Origin: Microvelia longipes
Lineage: Eukaryota > Arthropoda > Insecta > Hemiptera > Veliidae
Assembly: GCA_018340805.1 (NCBI GenBank)
Contig: JACMZG010001908.1
Coordinates: 18,214,722 to 18,278,721 of the forward strand
DNA: 64,000 bases
Direction: 5' to 3'
Below the pieces are notes generated by a model that did not search any database, had not been told where the DNA came from, and saw nothing but the letters and a program-made list of their open reading frames with translations. The stretch's first letter is position 1. Each line of letters begins with the position of its first letter. A program made the position numbers and the translations under genes. This document shows, one piece after another, positions 49,321 through 60,305 of the stretch.

Positions 49321-51183
49321 AGCATCCGAATGTTTTGATAAACTCATTTCGCTTGTTTTAAATTAATATTTTTTTTTATGTATTCTTTGCCGTGAGTTCT
49401 TGATGCAACGCATTACTAGTTTAAAATATACTTTTGATAATTATTAGAAACATTTTCTCACTGTGGTCGAGGTTGTGAAAGAGTTAATATTTTTACAAAT
49501 ATTTTACACCATCAAGGTTTGATAACTTTAGAGCTTTTTTGACGTGACATATAAAACATTCAACATTTTATTAATTTTAAAACTTCCTCATTTTGTCATT
49601 TTAAGAACTGAAGAAGCTCTGGATCCCTGGGCGAAAGCTCTTCGTGGATTTATTTTCAATAAGTTTTAATAAAAAAAAAAGGATTGAAGTCTTCATTAAT
49701 TTAATTGATATCAAGGTTTGAGATGAGATTATGTAAAATAATTATCGCCAAGTTTATATTTACGTTAATTTAAAAGTTAAAACTTCTACCTAAGTGGTTC
49801 CTGCAGGGGTTGTCTCTTATGAGTTATAAGAATCTAAACAAGCACTATACAATTACTATATGGTTTAAAAAATGGCATTACCAAGATTTCCAGGAAGCTT
49901 TCTATGAAGTTTTATATTTATTAATATAAATTAAATTTGTATTATCTAATTCAGAGTTGTATACTCAAGGTAGTGAATACTCATGATAAAACTGCTCACC
50001 CAGTAATTAATGTTTTATCTCTTATTTCCATTATAAACTCGCTCTTGAGTTTTTAACTACGTTGTGTTCTGGTGTCATTTCCATTATGCAAAAGTCAGCA
50101 TTTCAGTGGTAGAATTATTTATTAAATTAAATTTATTTATTTTTTGAATAATAGTGATGCAATATAAAGTAATTTTTCTTTTTTTGTAATTAATTTAATT
50201 GCAATATTTTATTTAAAATTTTTATTGTGTTTTTATTTTTTCTTAATTTATTTTAATTGTGATTGTTGTTTTTTCTCTCTTTTTGATAAAGAAGTATTAC
50301 TGATCAATAATTATATAATTAACAGTGGAATTACTTAATAAAAAAAATAAGTATATTCTTGTTTGACTTTTTTAAATGATGAAATATGACAGATGATTTT
50401 TAATGATCCATTAAAAAAAAGGAAAGACAGATATGTCAGATTTTGTAAAAGTTTTGGTTGATGGAATCAATGAAATTGAGCAGGCGAGATATTTTCTTTT
50501 AATTTATAGTAACAATTTTGGTTTTGATCTGTTGACAGTCCACCAAAAATTTTGCGAGGGAAGGAATTTCATTGTTAAAACACTGCTTCTTTCAAGGGGT
50601 TGGATCAAAATGAACCGATAGAATCTCTTTCTTTACTTTTGGCATACTGTCAACTAATAAAAACTATCATTCCGTCTACAAAATATGAATCAATTAAGTT
50701 TTGATAAACTGTTATAAAAGTTCATAACAGAAATAAAACAACGTTCTTAAGATTTATTTAAATCCGAAATTGAGATAAAAAAATATTTTCTTTTGGACTA
50801 GACATTAAGCTGTCATATCATAGGCTGCATGCTCCACTCAAAATGTCTTCTAGTCCATGTTTTTATCAATAAAAATTGACAAAAACTAAAGTTTTGTCAA
50901 CCCACCTCCCAGATTTTCTAGTTTGTAGGAATTAGACCTTGTCCTCACTAGACTATATTGATTTTATATTTGATCATACAAGCAACTTAATAAGCACCAT
51001 GTTCTTAAAAAAAATCTAATAGTCGAAATGACCGTCAGAACTGAGTTGAAATGCCTTTTTTAAAGGTTATTCTTTCACTTCTACATATAAGAGGTATTTG
51101 CGCAGTGAGTTGTCTTTTTTATTCCTTGATTAATTAATTGGTTAGTTTTTGTTCAAATTTAGCTGTAAAATCCACTCTATATA
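49321..51183. other. Non-coding, EVI5 intron 6 end
   Basis: Holds one hammerhead-like retroelement tail at about 49600-49680. Otherwise AT-rich. A plus-strand 62-codon frame at 50433 has no recognisable motif. Confidence 0.45.
49600..49680 (+). repeat. Penelope-like tail with hammerhead-like core
   Basis: CTGAAGAAGCTCTGGATCCC...GGGCGAAAGCTC (49608-49636), then TTTATTTTCAATAAGTTTTA and an A run. The core and tail match the other fold-back pieces in this window. Confidence 0.45.
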
Positions 51184-51784
51184 TTGGGTTGAGGAATAAT
51201 TCATGAGCGTTTTTTCAAATTTATTTTAAACAAAAAAACTACAACGATTTAATCAATAATACTCTCCGTTGTTGTTTACAACTTCCTTCCATCGTTCAAT
51301 AAGTTTTTCGATGCCTCGGTGATAGAAATCTCCCGGTCTTGACTCAAAGAATTCGTACAATCAAGCCCTCTATTCCACGTCATTATTGAACAATACACCG
51401 CGCAAAGCGTTCGAAAGCGATCGAAACAGATGAAAATCTGACGGCGCCAAGTCTGATGGCGCGAAAACCAATGGCGGGCGGTACTTTCAGGCATTGCTCC
51501 TTCTCCATACAAAGCACAAATCTCACGAACAGCTTCGGCGGCCTTAACACCTTGATTAAATGCAAAAAGCAAATGGTGTCGAAAATGCTCAGTTTTGTCC
51601 ACTTGACATTCCATTTTAATGATCTGAAAATACACAAAAATAAAAAAAATACAAATCAGAACACACTATCTTGTAGAGCAAAACATTCTCTTTCAAACAA
51701 CATAAAACATTTTGCCGATGCATTTTATTTCTGCGTGCATTTTTAAATTTGAAAAAAACGCTCATGAATTATTCCTCAACCCAA
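51184..51784 (-). mobile_element. Internally deleted mariner-like transposon, 601 bp
   Basis: Terminal inverted repeats of about 40 bases: TTGGGTTGAGGAATAATTCA continuing TGAGCGTTTTTTCAAATTTA on the left and its inverse (one indel) on the right, ending CCTCAACCCAA. The flanks are TA at 51182-51183 and TA at 51785-51786, the mariner target duplication. The remaining coding sequence is the transposase start and end only. It stops about 50 bases before the EVI5 exon at 51837. Confidence 0.92.
51253..51614 (-). pseudogene. Mariner transposase remnant
   Basis: From Met at 51614 the helix-turn-helix region is clear (MECQVDKTEHFRHHLLFAFN, then QGVKAAEAVREICALYGEGA, STARHWFSRH). The middle, including the catalytic DD(34)D section, is missing. 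The final residues LIERWKEVVNNNGEYY before the stop at 51253 are the standard mariner C terminus. The joined parts lie in different frames, so no working protein is possible. Confidence 0.88.
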
Positions 51785-51836
51785 TATTTATGAAAATTTT
51801 TCTACTCGAAATAAAAATGTTGGTGGTTTGTTTCAG

Positions 51837-51995
51837 TTCTTCCAGAAGGAACTGCCTGGTAGGGCCGATTCCGACCCTGAGTCGATGATGAATTTAGCTT
51901 ATTCTATTAAACTTAATGCTAAGCGAATGCAGAAGCTTAAGAAAGAGTATACAGTCATGAAAACTAAGGAGCAAGAGGATATGGTTGAACTTAGG
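51837..51995 (+). CDS. Evi5: EVI5 exon 7 (TBC to coiled-coil linker)
   Basis: Acceptor GTTTCAG| at 51837, donor AGG|GTAAGT, 53 codons, phase 0. FFQKELPGRADSDPESMMNL, AYSIKLNAKRMQKLKKEYTV and MKTKEQEDMVELR align with the EVI5 segment that leaves the TBC domain and begins the coiled coil (KMKKLEKEYxxxKTKEMEE in relatives). Confidence 0.95.
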
Positions 51996-53781
51996 GTAAG
52001 TCCTGTTTTTTTTATGGTAGTTGTTTTGACACAAAAAGACAAAAAAACCATTGGGAGGGAATCACTAACTTTATGATGGTGAAAAAAGGTCTGGGAGTGT
52101 AGTATTCTTCCGTGGTACACTGGTGGTACCATCTAGGAATTAACCTCTTCACCCCTTCTGTCAAAACTTGATTTGTTACTGTTATACATTACTGCATTAT
52201 TTATAAATCAGAATATTAAAGAATACAACCTATTATTAGCATTTTTAACTTACTTTTGACTATTATTTTATTTAAATTAGAAATAAAATATAAAGAAAAA
52301 CAAGCTGCCAAATACAGAATACTCTTCTATCGTATCTATCAAACTTAAAAGAAAATGACATGCTGTTCCATGGCCTAAAGAAATATTTTAGTCACAAGTT
52401 AAAGTTATGTTGGACTCGGAATACTTCAAACTACTCTTAAAAATCATTTCTAAGTTTAATTTAATTTTATTGTGTTTTGGCTTGTACCACGTTTGGTGGA
52501 TGTGGACCACGTTTGATGTGGATTCTGTAGGTACTAATATATGTACAGGACTACAGTACAGGATTACAATACTACCAACCTCAGAACATTTTGAAGCAAT
52601 ATTCTAATGAATAAGTAAGGTTATAATACTAACAAAGAAAAAGAATGTCTGTCCTCTTAATCAATTAGACATTGAATCCTGGCCATCAATGATTGGAGCT
52701 ATTTTTAATCATGATTATAAAACTAGACCAGTGAACTAGACATAGGAAAATACTTACCATTCCGGAGCGCAGGCTATAGAGGGCTAGACTGGATCAATCT
52801 GTCCTGGGTATAAAGATTTATACACTTAGACCCATAGAAATATATTACTAGAGAGGCCCCTATGGGTTAAAACATCAAAATTTAACCTGACCACCTTCGC
52901 TAAAAACAATCAAATAATCTGTACAAAATTACAATAACTTTTATTGTAAAACGTTAAAAATACAAATCAAAACTCAATCAATGTGTGGGATTGATTTATT
53001 ATAACCTTAACTCACTCTTAAAAGAGGTTTCAATGAGGTTACACAGAGCCCCTGAGAGCCCCTACAAGATGTTGCAGATCTCTCAATGTATTGTGATAGG
53101 CTATGTCCCCTCTAGTACATATCTCTATGCATAGACCAAAATAATTATAAAAAAGAAGTAATACAAATTTTATTTGATAGTCCATTCTATGACCTTCAGG
53201 AATATTTTAACTTAGAGGGTTAAATAAGGAATCTTTTAATTATGTATTTTTATTTTGACACAACCTATTGTTAAATTGACTTATAGTTTAATTTAATGGA
53301 ATAAAGCGCAATTTTTTTTTCGTCTCCTTTTTTCGTTTCTTCTAATCAAAAACCAGATTAGAAGAGGGATAACAAAATAGACCTCTTCTCTTTTAGAAGA
53401 ATTAGGTGCTGTCAATTCTCTTTGTTGGATATAGATATTCTAAGACTGTCTTAATGTCATCATTAGCAGGTTAGGCAATGTTTAAAAGCTGAACTAATAA
53501 AGTTGTATCAGTGAATAACTTCTAGTCTCAATGAACAGGACAAGCCCCTTGAAGATATGTCTTTATTATTCACTGATATATCTTTATTATCCGAGTGCTC
53601 AAATGTTGTTCCATCTGTTAATGATTGCCTCTAGTATACTCATATCCAACTGCAAGTATCTACGGTAGATGCTTTTTCAACTTGTAGTAAATTTAACCAT
53701 TTCAAGTTTTAAGTTTTTTTGTTTGACAAAATTACATATCTTTAAGTGGCAGAAGAATTAGAAGGACTCTCTACATTGAGA

Positions 53782-53931
53782 CCACTCTAATACTGCTCTT
53801 ATAATTATGACACAGCACAACTTTGATTTAAACAAGTCAAAGTTTAGATTAAAAAAATTGTAATAACAAGGTAAAAGAAAAAAAATATTCAAGGTTATTT
53901 CAGATAAAGTAATATCTCCCTCTTACAAAAT
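53782..53931. repeat. 150-bp direct duplication, first copy
   Basis: CACTCTAATACTGCTCTTAT through AATATCTCCCTCTTACAAAA is nearly identical to 55649-55798, with only a handful of differences in a central A/T run. Either a recent local duplication or two copies of an unrecognised repeat. Confidence 0.85.
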
Positions 53932-54234
53932 AAGTATTTTTTTAATTAGCCTTTTTTCTTTTAGTGGGCGTCTTAGTAAAACAGGGTTTACAAATAAATA
54001 AAAACTCATAGTTATGTACTACTGTGATTGCATGTTGTTAGTTGGATCCCTTCCGTTAAGTTGAATAAGCATCTTTTTTGGACCATTTCCAAGTCCTTTT
54101 CTCATGTTTTGGCACTTGAAGTTTGACCCTCCTTACAAATTAGATATCAGAACCCCAGCCAATTCTATTTAGTATCAATTTAACAATTTTTCTATGGGTC
54201 ACTATGGAAAGAGGTTATTGGAATCATCCATCTG

Positions 54235-54490
54235 AATGTTATAGTTAAATGAAATTCACTTTATAGTTAAATAAAATTTACTTTATAGTTAAATAAAATT
54301 CATTTTATTATTAAATAAAATTCACTTTTATAGTCAAATGAAATTCATTTTATTGTTAAATGAAATTCATTTTATAGTTAAATGAAATTCATTTTATAGT
54401 TAAATGAAATTCATTTTATAGTTTGAAAGCAATAGTTAAAAATTCATTTTATAGGTTAAATGAAATTCATTTTATAGTTAAGTTGAAGGG
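54235..54490. repeat. Minisatellite, about 20-22-bp unit
   Basis: About twelve copies of TTTATAGTTAAATGAAATTC with A, with AT-only variants and one longer interruption near 54425. Confidence 0.88.
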
Positions 54491-55021
54491 AGTTTAACTA
54501 AAATTTCAATATTTTTTTTTATCAAATGTTTTTATGGTATAACACACACTGAATTGAAAATAATGCTAACGAACCCATGAGGTCAGTCCTGGATGTTAAA
54601 CCATGTTCACAATTTCATATCTGACAAACCTCATCTGTTGCTCAAAAATATTTTGCAATTCTGTCAACTGAATGTAATTGTGTGTAATACTACAGTAAAT
54701 AACAATGCAAAAATATCTTTCTTTAGCTGGATATTCTCAAGAAATATTGTAAAAATATTAATTAAGCAATCATTGATATGTGTTAATAAATATCAATAAT
54801 TAATGCTTTTTTAGTAATTGCCTTTAATTAAATTTTAAATGCTGAGCAATAAATGCAGTGTTAAAAAGAAGCAATTCCTTTCTAGTTAACTTTTGAACAA
54901 AGTTAATAATAAATATGATAATGATTGTTGTAATAATTATTATAATTTTAATTATAATTATTATAATAATGATTACTATAACTAAGATAATGAGTAATGG
55001 AGTTAAGTTATAAAGTCAAAT

Positions 55022-55258
55022 AAAACACTAAAATCTCTCCTTAAAACATTTATTCTTTATATAAAAATATCTTTTGATTACTCAAGAATCATCAGTGCTG
55101 GTGAGATGCTATGAAGACGTCTTAAGTTTAGAGGGTTTGATTGAGGTGTCTTCATTGCATCCCACTAGTAACGATAATGGTCGAGCAATCGAAAGCCATC
55201 TCTGTTTATATAAAGAGTAAACCTCCTGTGGAGAGATTTTGATGTTTTGTTTAGCTTT
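55022..55258. mobile_element. Fold-back fragment with hammerhead-like cores
   Basis: The left arm starts with AAAACACTAAAATCTCTCC and the right arm ends GGAGAGATTTTGATGTTTTG, inverted. The left carries TCATCAG (55089-55095, CTGATGA on the minus strand). The right carries GATAATGGTCGAGCAATCGA followed by AAGCC. It is a diverged relative of the element at 25249-25559. Confidence 0.55.
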
Positions 55259-55648
55259 AATTATTATTATAATAATAATATTTTAAGAGCAGAAGTAAAT
55301 AATTGTCTGCCACAAAAAATTATTTTTTTTTTATTTTATTGTTGTGGTTACTAATGCGTGATTTGATTATCCCACAAACCAACATCCTTATTTCAGAGAT
55401 CTTTACATGCACTCTCTAAAAAATTGTATATTGGAGAGATTTGGAAAGTAATTATTCATTCACTGTCCAAAACCAAACTAAAGGGTTTCCAGAGGGAAAC
55501 CATGCTTTTAAATGCTAAGTCCGCTTAAGTCGCTCATTTGGGGAGCTGAGACCCTGGTTGCCTTATTTTTCCATCTTGATAGAGAAAAAGTTGGTTATTT
55601 AATAAAACCCTGATGCAACATTTGGGAGGGATTAGGCACCCTAACTCC

Positions 55649-55798
55649 CCACTCTAATACTGCTCTTATAATTATGACACAGCACAACTTTGATTTAAAC
55701 AAGTCAAAGTTTTGATTAAAAAATTAGTAATAAGAAGGTAAAAGAAAAAAAATATTCAAGGTTATTTCAGATAAAGTAATATCTCCCTCTTACAAAAT
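55649..55798. repeat. 150-bp direct duplication, second copy
   Basis: Same orientation as 53782-53931, about 1.9 kb away, with the fold-back element and the minisatellite between them. Confidence 0.85.
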
Positions 55799-55950
55799 TT
55801 GATTGGTTTTATACAAAACCATTTAAATTAAAAATTTAATTAATTATAATAATATTGGGAGTAGACTGAACAAATTTCTAAGTAATCGTCCAAATGAAAT
55901 GTATGGATTGTTTTCAACTGTATGTATGTTTTGATTTGTTCTGTTCACAG

Positions 55951-56043
55951 AGGTTGAGACAAGAAAACAGACTGCTGAAGCAGAGAGTAGAGCTGTTGGA
56001 GGCAGAGTCTTCTGAACTAGCTGAGAGACTTGTCAGGGGACAG
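55951..56043 (+). CDS. Evi5: EVI5 exon 8 (coiled coil)
   Basis: Acceptor GTTCACAG| at 55951, donor CAG|GTAACA, 31 codons, phase 0. RLRQENRLLKQRVELLEAES then SELAERLVRGQ: clear heptads, matching RLRxENRLLKQRIExLExES in EVI5 relatives. Confidence 0.95.
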
Positions 56044-56549
56044 GTAACATTAGTTTTGCTCTCTTAACTTTTGGGTTGTTATTCTTATCTCCATAAGGGA
56101 CTAAAACAGCACAGCTTTTTGATATTAGTTGCTAAAGAAATTTTGTCCCTTATCTTTCAATACAGGATTAAGAGTAAAAACATTTGTTAGGTGTTAATAA
56201 CTTTCAGCAGAAGACACTTGTTTTTGAATCTCAAAGTTGTAGGTTCACATTTCACTTGCTGAATTATTTTTTATCAAGTTACCTCCTAATTTATTATTCC
56301 TCATTTTTATTTTGACTAGAATCAAATTAAGTAAATAAAGTAGATTTCCATGCTGTTTAGTTACTTTACAAGATAAGAGAATTAATTTACTTAAAGTGTG
56401 TGTAATGTATCTATTACAATAATGTATTTATTGAATCACTAATTATTATTTCCTTTAGTTCACCATAGGAATAAAATGTATAATTCTCTTGGCTACTCCT
56501 CGAAATTTAAAATTCATGTTTTCTTCAAACATGTTGTTTGTGTTGGTAG
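56044..56549. other. EVI5 intron 8
   Basis: Ordinary AT-rich intron of about 500 bases; nothing else seen. Confidence 0.6.
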
Positions 56550-56693
56550 GTGTCTAGAGCTGAAGAAGAGGAGACAGCGTTTGTTCTGCAGAGAGAGCTA
56601 ACAGCTCTCAAGATGACTCATCTTCATACAACACATCAACTAGAGCTCTCTAGGGAAGAAATCAAACAACTTTCTCTACTTATAGAAGAAAAT
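56550..56693 (+). CDS. Evi5: EVI5 exon 9 (coiled coil)
   Basis: Acceptor TTGGTAG| at 56550, donor AAT|GTAAGT, 48 codons, phase 0. VSRAEEEETAFVLQRELTAL then KMTHLHTTHQLELSREEIKQ: coiled coil, matching the QVTRAQEAEExYxIKRELA region of EVI5. Confidence 0.95.
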
Positions 56694-58178
56694 GTAAGTC
56701 TGTCTGTTTCCTTTAGTTTCTAAATTCAGAGTGCAATCACTGGATTGTTTCTCTTATGAGACTTCTCAAGCCAACGAAACTATACTTTCCCTAATATTTG
56801 TAACAATAATTTTTGCTGTATTACTCAATGTGAAGTGTCAAAATTTAAAAAAAAATTATATCATTTATATGCAATAATATATTTTCAGTAGATAATGAGG
56901 TAGGTTGCATGAAAAGTGAGGGATGCCTGGGAGGGGGGAGGCGATTATACCAACTAAATACATACACACTCTCACACACTAAAGTCACGAATTTTAAGTT
57001 TGGATAAATGTTTAAGGTCCTTGTTTAAGCCAAGTATTAAAACTTAAAAATAATCAGATCGAAATAATTTACTCTATCTATTATTAGGATACAAATTATG
57101 GTAGTTCATAAAATAGTTTTAGAATGAATACTTGTTTTTTTTTTTAAAAAAAGGTCAATGTTTAATCTTGTTCAATATGAATACATCCAAGCTTATCAAC
57201 TTTAGAACTTCTAGACTGTTTGAATTATAGATAAGATAATGAGGACTTCCGTCCTTTTTTAAAATATTCATTTATAAAAATATATAACAGCTTTGCCCGG
57301 ATGCTCTATAAACAAAAATTAACATAAAGAAAGATTTGTAATGCCTGCAATAATTAACAATATAAACCCTGGGCCGTAAGCAAGGTTGCCCCCTGGGGGG
57401 CAATCAATATATATATATATATATATTGTGGATTTTTATTTTGTACTTAAGAGCTTTGTTTTTTAACAAAACAAAACCTTAATTTAATTTTTTGTAATAC
57501 ATACCATACAGACACACACACACACCTAGGGAGGGCATCATCATATATAGTATATATATATATATAGTATAAATATGATATATATAGTATATAAGTGATA
57601 ATAAATATATATATATATATATATTATATATTATCCCATAATTTGTATATAATTTTTGCACAAACCTGCTGGCTGGGAGGGGGGGGGACCCCTCCTTTTC
57701 CCCTGTCTACGCTCATAAATATAAACAACATAAACTCAGAAATAAAACGAATATAATTTTAAATAGTTAAACAAGAAATATCATTAATACATTTAAAATA
57801 AATCAGCTTACATAAAATTATGTGAAATAGTCTAAATTGAAGTTTGAAAAAAAAAAAAGTTTTTATAGATTCTTGTAGGTTACAATATGTTACATTGCTA
57901 ACCGAACTGCAAGTAATTTTAAGATTAAAAAACTAGAACTAAGTCCGAATTTAAATTGAGGGAACAAATACAGAAAAGGATAAGAAGGAAGGGTACTGGA
58001 TAAATATATATTTCAAAAACTGAAGTCTTCATTATCTTAATTATCTTAAAATAATTATCTTAAAAATCTTAATTATCAAAATCCAAGCTTATCTATTTAA
58101 TATCTGGTTCTCCATTTATCCATATTAATTTTAGATAGCTTGGTAGACTTAAATTATGGTATTATTTCCTTGTTCCAG
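56694..58178. other. EVI5 intron 9
   Basis: Between 57366 and 57716 is a TA-rich block bounded by GCAAGGTTGCCCCCTGGGGG on one side and GGACCCCTCCTTTTCCCCTG then TCTACGCTCAT on the other, possibly a decayed hAT-like element with GC-rich ends. The rest is unremarkable. Confidence 0.4.
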
Positions 58179-58352
58179 CACAACTGCCGACAGTCATCAC
58201 TGGATGAGATCAGTGTTAGAAATGAGCAGTTATGTCAGAAAGAAGACATGGTTAACTGCTTGCAGAAAGAGCTGTGCAGAGTCCGACTCAGGGAGGCAGA
58301 GAACGATGCTATTATCAAAGATCTTAGAACCAAGATTCAAGATGTTGAGTCT
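58179..58352 (+). CDS. Evi5: EVI5 exon 10 (coiled coil, LREAE repeat)
   Basis: Acceptor TGTTCCAG| at 58179, donor TCT|GTAAGT, 58 codons, phase 0. HNCRQSSLDEISVRNEQLCQ then LQKELCRVRLREAENDAIIK. The LQKELxxxRLREAE signature is the first of the family's repeated coiled-coil segments. Confidence 0.95.
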
Positions 58353-59297
58353 GTAAGTCAGAGTATTTTAATTAATATCCTTAGATCATCTTATAAAAAA
58401 TGATAAATAAAAACCCCAATTTATTTTCGGTTTCTAATAATTTGCATTATAAAAATGTCCTCTGTTAAGGTATATTCATTTTGATTCATACTTTGTATGT
58501 TATGGGACATAAGGTATGCAATTATTTGGGGTCAACCAAATATGGCCTATCTGAGTAATGACCTGCTGGAACGGCTTCAGATGGGTCACATTCACATTCT
58601 CTCTGCAATAACTAAAGTTGCCATGATCTCTTTTTAACAAATAAAATACTACCAACTTTTTTAATCATACCTTCACTTTTTTGTCATACCTTTACTTTTT
58701 TACGTCATTCTTCAAATAATTAAATTTTTTATGTAGTGTTAGTAGGCACTACACAGCCTTAAAAATACTATTGCTTTTGATGCTAAAGCTATTAAAAATT
58801 AGTTCACTTTGCTACTTCTCCTCCCTGAGTGAAACAAAACATTTTTATTCGTTGCAGCCCTCACAAAAATTGTGTATGCAACATACCTGTAACGTTTATG
58901 CACCTGTAACATGATTTTTATTGCTTTAAAAATTGATTATTCCCTCACTTTGCTTGCCTATAATTTTTTTTTGAAGATAGCTGTAAAGTGTCTACAGCCT
59001 CAAAAATGTCAGTGAAGAACAATTTTATAGCTAATGCGATAAAACATTTACTTTATATCCACCTGCTGTAAAATGTTACTTTTCAGCCTCTATGCAAATT
59101 GCCTCTATAACTGTTTTTTTATATTTTAATGACTGCACCCTCCGAAAAAATAGTATATGCACTGATTAGGATGAGATTTTACTGCCTAGTTACATAATCT
59201 ATAATTTTGTAGCAAAACAACATATTTTAATGCTGAGTTACTTAATCTACTGTTTTCCAATTATTTTTGGAACGACTAAATTTGTGATTATTTGTAG
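58353..59297. other. EVI5 intron 10
   Basis: AT-rich intron. Dispersed-looking phrases such as GCAAATTGCCTCTATAACTG suggest old repeats but no defined element. Confidence 0.45.
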
Positions 59298-59459
59298 GAT
59301 AACAAAACTCTGCGGGAGAGTCGAGTAGATCATTCTGTGGCTCATCTGCAGGAGGAATTAATAGCAGTCAAGCTGAGGGAAGCTGAGGCCAATCTAAGTC
59401 TCAAGGAGATGCGACAGCGTGTTACTGACCTTTCTAATAAATGGCAAAGCCATCTTCAG
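59298..59459 (+). CDS. Evi5: EVI5 exon 11 (coiled coil, LREAE repeat)
   Basis: Acceptor ATTTGTAG| at 59298, donor CAG|GTAAAG, 54 codons, phase 0. VAHLQEELIAVKLREAEANL then KEMRQRVTDLSNKWQSHLQ, nearly identical to the EVI5 consensus RLQEELIAVKLREAEA...LEEHWQRHL. Confidence 0.96.
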
Positions 59460-60146
59460 GTAAAGCTTAATTACTTTAGTCTAAGAAATGTTAATAGTAT
59501 AGAGTTGGAGCCCAAGGAACGATTTTACTTTTTTTATTTCTCTCTCTGGTGTGCTCTGTTCCTGCAAGAACAGAGCAATGATATTTTTTTTAAAATGATA
59601 TATATCTAAACCCACAATAATTACCCCATAAACATTTCGAAAAATCACAAATCTTCATATATTGTTTAGTTTGGCCTGAAATTTTTTACACATGTACTAA
59701 TTTATATAGCTCAGAAAAATGTGAAGGTCCATTTTATTATCAGTATTAGTTCTGGTTTTATTAATTGACATATATATGTCAAATAAAACATTTTAATTAA
59801 TTAACATAATGTAAACAAATCAAGTTTATTCTCTAATACATTTGAAAATTTGCTTATATTGTGGCCGTATGCCACTTATATAAACCAATAATATGGCAAA
59901 CTGATAGAGTACAACAACCATGTGGCAGCGAAGGCCTCTTGTTTTGTACAACTTGTACAGAAAAGAGAACTTTAATTGACAGAAAAATACCTGTATCTTT
60001 CTTGGCAACATGTTGCAATGGATTTGTTTAGATTGGAAAAATGTTATATTGTAATTATTTATCATTTTTCAAGGATTTAAAACTATTACCTGTAAATAAT
60101 TATATCAACCTTAAACAATCTGTGGACTATTATTGTTTGTTTTTAG
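59460..60146. other. EVI5 intron 11
   Basis: Contains at 59855-59950 an inverted relative of the repeat at 11225-11470 (TGTGGCCGTATGCCACTTAT, GTACAACAACCATGTGGCAG). Confidence 0.5.
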
Positions 60147-60305
60147 GAGCAGAGGCCTGAAGCAGTACCTCCCCCTGATTCAACTCCAAAGAAACTTGGT
60201 CTATTTAGAGACTCTAAAACTATAAAGAATTTAGAAGAAGAACTCATGACTTCTAGGCTTAAAGAGATGGAAGCTGTTATGGAACTTAAAGAACTTAAAC
60301 TTAAG
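60147..60305 (+). CDS. Evi5: EVI5 exon 12 (coiled coil)
   Basis: Acceptor TTTTTAG| at 60147, donor AAG|GTTAAT, 53 codons, phase 0. A Pro-rich linker (EQRPEAVPPPDSTPKK) interrupts the coil, then NLEEELMTSRLKEMEAVMEL, matching the NELQDELMTIRLREAE repeat of EVI5. Confidence 0.93.

Larger units (their letters stand above)
51996..55950. other. EVI5 intron 7
   Basis: AT-rich, with a short-unit minisatellite, a fold-back element and one copy each (53782 and 55649) of a duplicated 150-bp segment. No gene. Confidence 0.5.

Noticed and set aside
50433..50621. 62-codon plus-strand frame (MSDFVKVLVDGINEIEQARY...) as an extra EVI5 exon
   Set aside because: It has no match to EVI5. Exon 6 joins exon 7 directly in phase and in homology, leaving no room for it.
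52740..52830. ATACTTACCATTCCGGAGCG resembling the 5' end of U1 snRNA
   Set aside because: Only the first nine bases fit. The following stem-loops and Sm site are absent.
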